A stretch of 59,150 bases of DNA from Elainella sp. Prado103 (lineage in GTDB: Bacteria > Cyanobacteriota > Cyanobacteriia > Elainellales > Elainellaceae), in assembly GCA_025454395.1 (NCBI GenBank), contig JALOOM010000012.1, positions 1 through 59,150 on the forward strand, read 5' to 3'. The translations under genes were made by a program, and so were the position numbers. This document shows positions 55,781 through 59,150 of this stretch, in pieces (the stretch's first letter is position 1; each line of letters starts with the position of its first letter). The notes below the pieces were generated by a model that saw nothing but the letters and a program-made list of their open reading frames with translations, searched no databases and was not told the origin of the DNA.

Positions 55781-56569
55781 TCAATTTTTGCGATCGGTCA
55801 ATCGATCGATCCCCTGCCCATCAGCAGAATTGGGCAAACTGAAGTGATTGACTTCTAACGGTAACGAGAACATTCCCACCTGACCAAATAGGTTATAGCG
55901 CAGAATGCAATAGATCGCTTGCACTCCGTCTTTCCAGCCAATCTTTTTCCCTTCTCGATAGGTACGTCCATAGTAGGAGATGCCGACTTCATAGATCCGA
56001 CAGCCTAATTTTGCCACCTTTGCTGTAATTTCTGGCTCAAAGCCAAATCGATTTTCTTCAATTTCGATCGCGCCAATCACCTCACGACGAAAAGCTTTAT
56101 AGCAGGTTTCCATATCACTGAGATTGATATTTGTGAACATATTTGAGAGCATTGTCAGGAACTTATTCCCAACCATATGCCAAAAATAAACCACGCGATG
56201 GGGACGACCTCCTGCAAACCGCGATCCGAATACCACATCCGCCTTGCCACTCAAAATCGGCGCAATTAAATCCGGAAATTCCTGCGGGTCATACTCCAGA
56301 TCCGCATCCTGCACCACAATAATCTCTCCGGTTGCTGCGGCAAAACCCGATCGCAACGCTGCCCCTTTGCCACAGTTTTTGCCATGATAAATCACCCGAT
56401 CCACCTGATTTTGCAAGCCCGATCGCAGTAATTCACCCGTGCCATCGGTAGAACCATCATCCACCACAATAATCTCGATCGCCGCAATGGGAGCCGCCTG
56501 CACCGCCTGTACCACTCGCGCAATTGTACCCACTTCGTTATAGCAAGGAATAACCACCGAAAGTTTCAT
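55781..56569 (-). CDS. Glycosyltransferase family 2 (dolichol-phosphate-mannosyltransferase-like)
   Basis: From ATG 56569 the protein has 262 residues, starting MKLSVVIPCYNEVGTIARVV. It has VVDDGSTDGTGELL, the metal-binding IIVVQDADLEYDP and FGSRFAGGRPHRV; the C-terminal part lacks membrane helices. This pattern is found in DPM1/ArnC-like enzymes that transfer sugars to polyprenyl phosphate. A role in surface glycan assembly is likely; the acceptor is unknown. An in-frame ATG 23 codons earlier is possible but unlike the family. Confidence 0.9.
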   Translation of the reverse strand: MKLSVVIPCYNEVGTIARVVQAVQAAPIAAIEIIVVDDGSTDGTGELLRSGLQNQVDRVIYHGKNCGKGAALRSGFAAATGEIIVVQDADLEYDPQEFPDLIAPILSGKADVVFGSRFAGGRPHRVVYFWHMVGNKFLTMLSNMFTNINLSDMETCYKAFRREVIGAIEIEENRFGFEPEITAKVAKLGCRIYEVGISYYGRTYREGKKIGWKDGVQAIYCILRYNLFGQVGMFSLPLEVNHFSLPNSADGQGIDRLTDRKN

Positions 56570-56753
56570 CACTGCATTCACCGATGCATCGATCGACCCA
56601 CGCCCCTGCTTTATTGCTGCCCCCTCATCGTTCATCATTCATCGTTCCGCATTTTGCGATACAATCCATCTGCCGATCGCCCAGCCAAAATTCAGAGGGC
56701 ATCATAGCATGGATCTTCCGACTCAAAGCACCCCTTCTCATTCCCCATCCCCG

Positions 56754-57797
56754 ATGCAAATCCATCTAGAAACTTACACCGTCCACAAACGAGTTCCTCT
56801 GACAATCAGTCGCGGCACCACCGCCTCCAGCCAAAATATCTGGCTGCAAATCGAGCATCAGGGTGTAACCGGCTGGGGAGAAGCTTCACCATTCTCGGTG
56901 TCAACCCCACCCCAATCGACCGAGGCAATTCTGGCAGATCTGCAAGCTGCAATCCCACATCTACAAGCATTTTCACCGCTCGATCGCCAACAAATTGAAG
57001 CCTTTGCCAACCAGCACCTCCACCTCTCCGCCGCCCGCACCGCGCTAGATCTGGCTTTGCATGACTGGCTAGGTAAATGGACTGGCTTACCCCTCTGGCA
57101 ACTCTGGGGCTTAGATCGACAACGGATCGTCCCCACCTCGGTCACGATCGGGATTGGCACTCCAGCCGCCGCACAGCAACGAATGCAGGCTTGGATGGCA
57201 CAACTGGAAGTACAGGCCGTGAAGGTGAAGTTGGGCAGTCCGGAGGGGATAGCGGCCGATCGAGCGATGCTGGAGGCGGTGCAGCAGGTGGCTCCAAGCG
57301 GAGCCAAGTTTAGCGTCGATGCCAATGGCGGTTGGTCGGTCGCCGATGCCTTACAAATGGGGCAGTGGCTGGCGGATCAGGGAGTGACCTACATTGAGCA
57401 GCCGTTACCTCGCGGACAGGAAGCCGATCTGCATATCCTCTATACCCAGTCACCGCTACCGATCTTTGTCGATGAGAGTTGTTTCACTAGCCAAGATATT
57501 CCTCGTTTGGCCGATCGAGTTCATGGCATCAACATTAAGCTAATGAAATCGGGCGGTTTGGCGGAGGCTTTACGGATGGTGCATACAGCCAAGGCTTGCG
57601 GCCTGCAGATTATGTTGGGCTGTTATTCTGACAGTACCCTTGCCAACACGGCGGCAGCGCATTTAGGGGCATTTGCCGATCATCTTGATCTGGATAGCCA
57701 CCTGAATTTGCAAGATGATCCGTTTGTGGGGGCAACTCTACAAAATGGGTGCTTAGTACCCAATGACCTACCAGGATTAGGAGTTCAGCGTGCTTAA
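56754..57797 (+). CDS. Dipeptide epimerase (L-Ala-D/L-Glu epimerase type)
   Basis: From ATG 56754 the enzyme has 347 residues: MQIHLETYTVHKRVPLTISR and WGEASP. AVKVKLG provides the KxK catalytic pair, DANGGW, YIEQPLP and FVDESC the metal ligands, and NIKLMKSGG the second catalytic lysine. This is the muconate-lactonizing subgroup of the enolase superfamily. It probably epimerises dipeptides from peptidoglycan recycling; exact specificity varies in the family. Its 3' end overlaps the DUF1611 gene by eight bases. Confidence 0.9.
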   Translation: MQIHLETYTVHKRVPLTISRGTTASSQNIWLQIEHQGVTGWGEASPFSVSTPPQSTEAILADLQAAIPHLQAFSPLDRQQIEAFANQHLHLSAARTALDLALHDWLGKWTGLPLWQLWGLDRQRIVPTSVTIGIGTPAAAQQRMQAWMAQLEVQAVKVKLGSPEGIAADRAMLEAVQQVAPSGAKFSVDANGGWSVADALQMGQWLADQGVTYIEQPLPRGQEADLHILYTQSPLPIFVDESCFTSQDIPRLADRVHGINIKLMKSGGLAEALRMVHTAKACGLQIMLGCYSDSTLANTAAAHLGAFADHLDLDSHLNLQDDPFVGATLQNGCLVPNDLPGLGVQRA

Positions 57798-58833
57798 ACC
57801 GACCGATCGGATTGCCATTTTGCTGCATGGCGGCACCCAATCTTCGCGCGGAAAAACCGGCTTGTCGCTCTTGCGCTACTGCGAGTTGCCCATCGTTGCT
57901 GTGATCGACCGAGACTGTGCCGGAGGAGATCTGCCCACGTTGACGGGAATCGATCGAGCCGTGCCGATCGTAGACTCGATCACGGCGGCGTTGGTCTATC
58001 AACCCACCGTACTGGCGATCGGGATTGCACCATCGGGTGGGATTTTGCCAGCAGCTTGGCGGCAAGAGTTAAAGCAGGCGATTACATCTGGTCTATCGAT
58101 TATGAATGGTTTGCATACGGAGATGTCGATCGATCCAGAACTTTCAACCGGGGTGCAGCCCGATCGCTGGATTTGGGATGTACGGCGTGAACCGGCCGGT
58201 TTATCGGTGGGCAGCGGTCAAGCCCGACGATTGCCCTGTCTGCGTGTGCTCACCGTGGGCACAGACATGAGCATTGGCAAGATGTCTACCAGTCTGGAAC
58301 TCCACAGAGCATCGCAGGAAAAAGGATTGCGCTCTCGCTTTTTGGCAACGGGGCAAACCGGCTTGATGCTGGGGCATGATGGCGTTCCCTTAGATGCGGT
58401 GCGGATCGATTTTGCCTCCGGTGCGGTGGAACAGTTGGTGATGCGTTACGGTTATGATGCAGATATTTTGCACATTGAAGGGCAGGGATCGCTGATCAAT
58501 CCAGCATCAACCGCTACCCTGCCGCTGATGCGCGGCTCCCAACCCACCCATCTAATTTTGGCTCATCGGGCAGGCCAGTCCCAGATTCACAATTTCCCCG
58601 ATGTGATCATTCCCCCCTTACCGCAAGTGATCGATCTCTACGAAACAGTAGTGAAAGCTGGAGGAGCATTTGCATCCACCAAAGTCGCGGCGATCGCTCT
58701 GAACACGGCCCATTTGGATGAAGCAAGGGCATGGGCGGCAATCGATCAGGTGAAACAGGAAACAGGACGACCCTGTACCGATCCGATTCGATTCGGGGCA
58801 ATGCAATTATTGAATGCGGTGATCGAAAAATAA
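57790..58833 (+). CDS. DUF1611-family protein
   Basis: The 347-residue protein begins with GTG, eight bases before the end of the epimerase gene. Residues 1-130 form a Rossmann-like domain (LGIAPSGGILPAAWRQEL). VGTDMSIGKMSTSLEL near residue 157 is a P-loop-like nucleotide site, and ILHIEGQGSLINPAS and HRAGQSQIHNFPDVIIP follow. DUF1611 proteins are commonly next to dipeptide epimerases; the family's activity is not established to my knowledge. Coupled expression suggests a shared pathway. Confidence 0.88.
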   Translation: MLKPTDRIAILLHGGTQSSRGKTGLSLLRYCELPIVAVIDRDCAGGDLPTLTGIDRAVPIVDSITAALVYQPTVLAIGIAPSGGILPAAWRQELKQAITSGLSIMNGLHTEMSIDPELSTGVQPDRWIWDVRREPAGLSVGSGQARRLPCLRVLTVGTDMSIGKMSTSLELHRASQEKGLRSRFLATGQTGLMLGHDGVPLDAVRIDFASGAVEQLVMRYGYDADILHIEGQGSLINPASTATLPLMRGSQPTHLILAHRAGQSQIHNFPDVIIPPLPQVIDLYETVVKAGGAFASTKVAAIALNTAHLDEARAWAAIDQVKQETGRPCTDPIRFGAMQLLNAVIEK

Positions 58834-58913
58834 TCGATATCGGTTAGATAGGTCGGTATGTAACCAGTGATATTTCAGAGAGCAGGATCGATCGATCATT
58901 GAGGCGATCGAGT

Positions 58914-59150
58914 TTAGGGATCGAGGGGGCTTCTGACTGCCTGTCCGCCTCGGTTGAGGACATGGGTGTAGATCATGGTGGTCTTGACATCCTTGTGTCC
59001 GAGTAACTCCTGCAAATATACAGATCCAAATCCTCGGCTCAAATCCCTTTGGTGCTGCCGTTGTACAGCTACCAGATGATCTTGCAATTCTGATGCTACG
59101 CTTGATGGCAACATCGTTACTCGGCTTTTGCTTCCCTTGCCATCTCTCAC
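58914..59150 (-). pseudogene. Integron-type tyrosine integrase with internal deletion (partial at right edge)
   Basis: The frame runs to the window edge. [17 protein letters not shown] and [14 protein letters not shown] match the middle of integron integrases (IntI). The next residues are [20 protein letters not shown], then [11 protein letters not shown], the IntI C-terminus with the catalytic tyrosine. The roughly 80-100 residues normally between these parts, including the catalytic R/H-x-x-R region and the IntI-specific insert, are missing with the frame kept. The product cannot be an active recombinase. Whether attI or gene cassettes lie beyond the window cannot be seen. Confidence 0.75.

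Overview
The window is chromosomal DNA from a cyanobacterium. It carries genes for photosynthetic proteins (psaK, petG, a CyanoP lipoprotein), the bicarbonate transporters bicA and sbtA, a membrane cytochrome c beside petG, cyanobacterial-type signalling proteins, and very frequent HIP1-like GCGATCGC / CGATCG words. Base composition is moderate. Intergenic regions are long and unusually rich in short tandem repeats. A Leptolyngbya-like filamentous lineage would fit, but the sequence alone does not settle the genus.

Layout. 1-3480: 3' end of a secreted glycine-rich, Calx-beta, RTX-type protein, a small membrane protein and a pentapeptide-repeat protein. 3481-10948: a large hybrid histidine kinase, threonine synthase, a coiled-coil protein and a site-2 protease. 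11366-16017: a Gly-Tyr micro-ORF, a degenerate metallo-beta-lactamase-fold protein, a small Cys/His protein, CyanoP, Maf and a Ser/Thr kinase. 16034-24924: SDR, HAD phosphatase, 2-Cys peroxiredoxin, glycogen debranching-type enzyme, M1 aminopeptidase with HEAT-like repeats, trpF and psaK. 25299-34838: bicA, small stress-type proteins (CsbD family), an MFS transporter, and a Kef-type antiporter with a downstream partner. 34893-40011: lexA with a matching operator, cytochrome c, petG, rsmD, hisH, a methyltransferase, a 59-residue membrane protein and a decayed IS200/IS605 TnpB tail. 40012-46259: metH, a dead NACHT-type gene, and a PII-like gene next to sbtA. 46512-53477: a leftward surface-polysaccharide cluster (glycosyltransferase, rfbC, rfbD, rfbA, rfbB, secreted glycosidase-like protein). 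53478-59150: a duplicated terminator segment, nnr, a glycosyltransferase, a dipeptide epimerase/DUF1611 pair and an internally deleted integron-type integrase at the right edge.

Themes. Two sodium-dependent bicarbonate transporters (BicA and SbtA with a PII-like partner) lie 18 kb apart and point to a strong inorganic-carbon uptake capacity. The rhamnose genes supply dTDP-L-rhamnose, presumably for exopolysaccharide or O-antigen made with the two GT2 enzymes. Three gene remnants (TnpB tail, NACHT with an in-frame amber codon, integrase lacking its catalytic core) show ongoing loss of mobile and defence-like genes.

The most unusual feature is at least sixteen short tandem arrays (units about 11-19 bp, 2-8 copies), each with its own unit sequence. 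Most are intergenic, but some are in frame inside genes and one lies inside the dead TnpB. No intact undescribed system is evident. The best leads are this array-generating process, an orphan terminator opposite lexA that may end a small RNA, the Gly-Tyr micro-ORF, and the integrase remnant, whose flank lies beyond the window.
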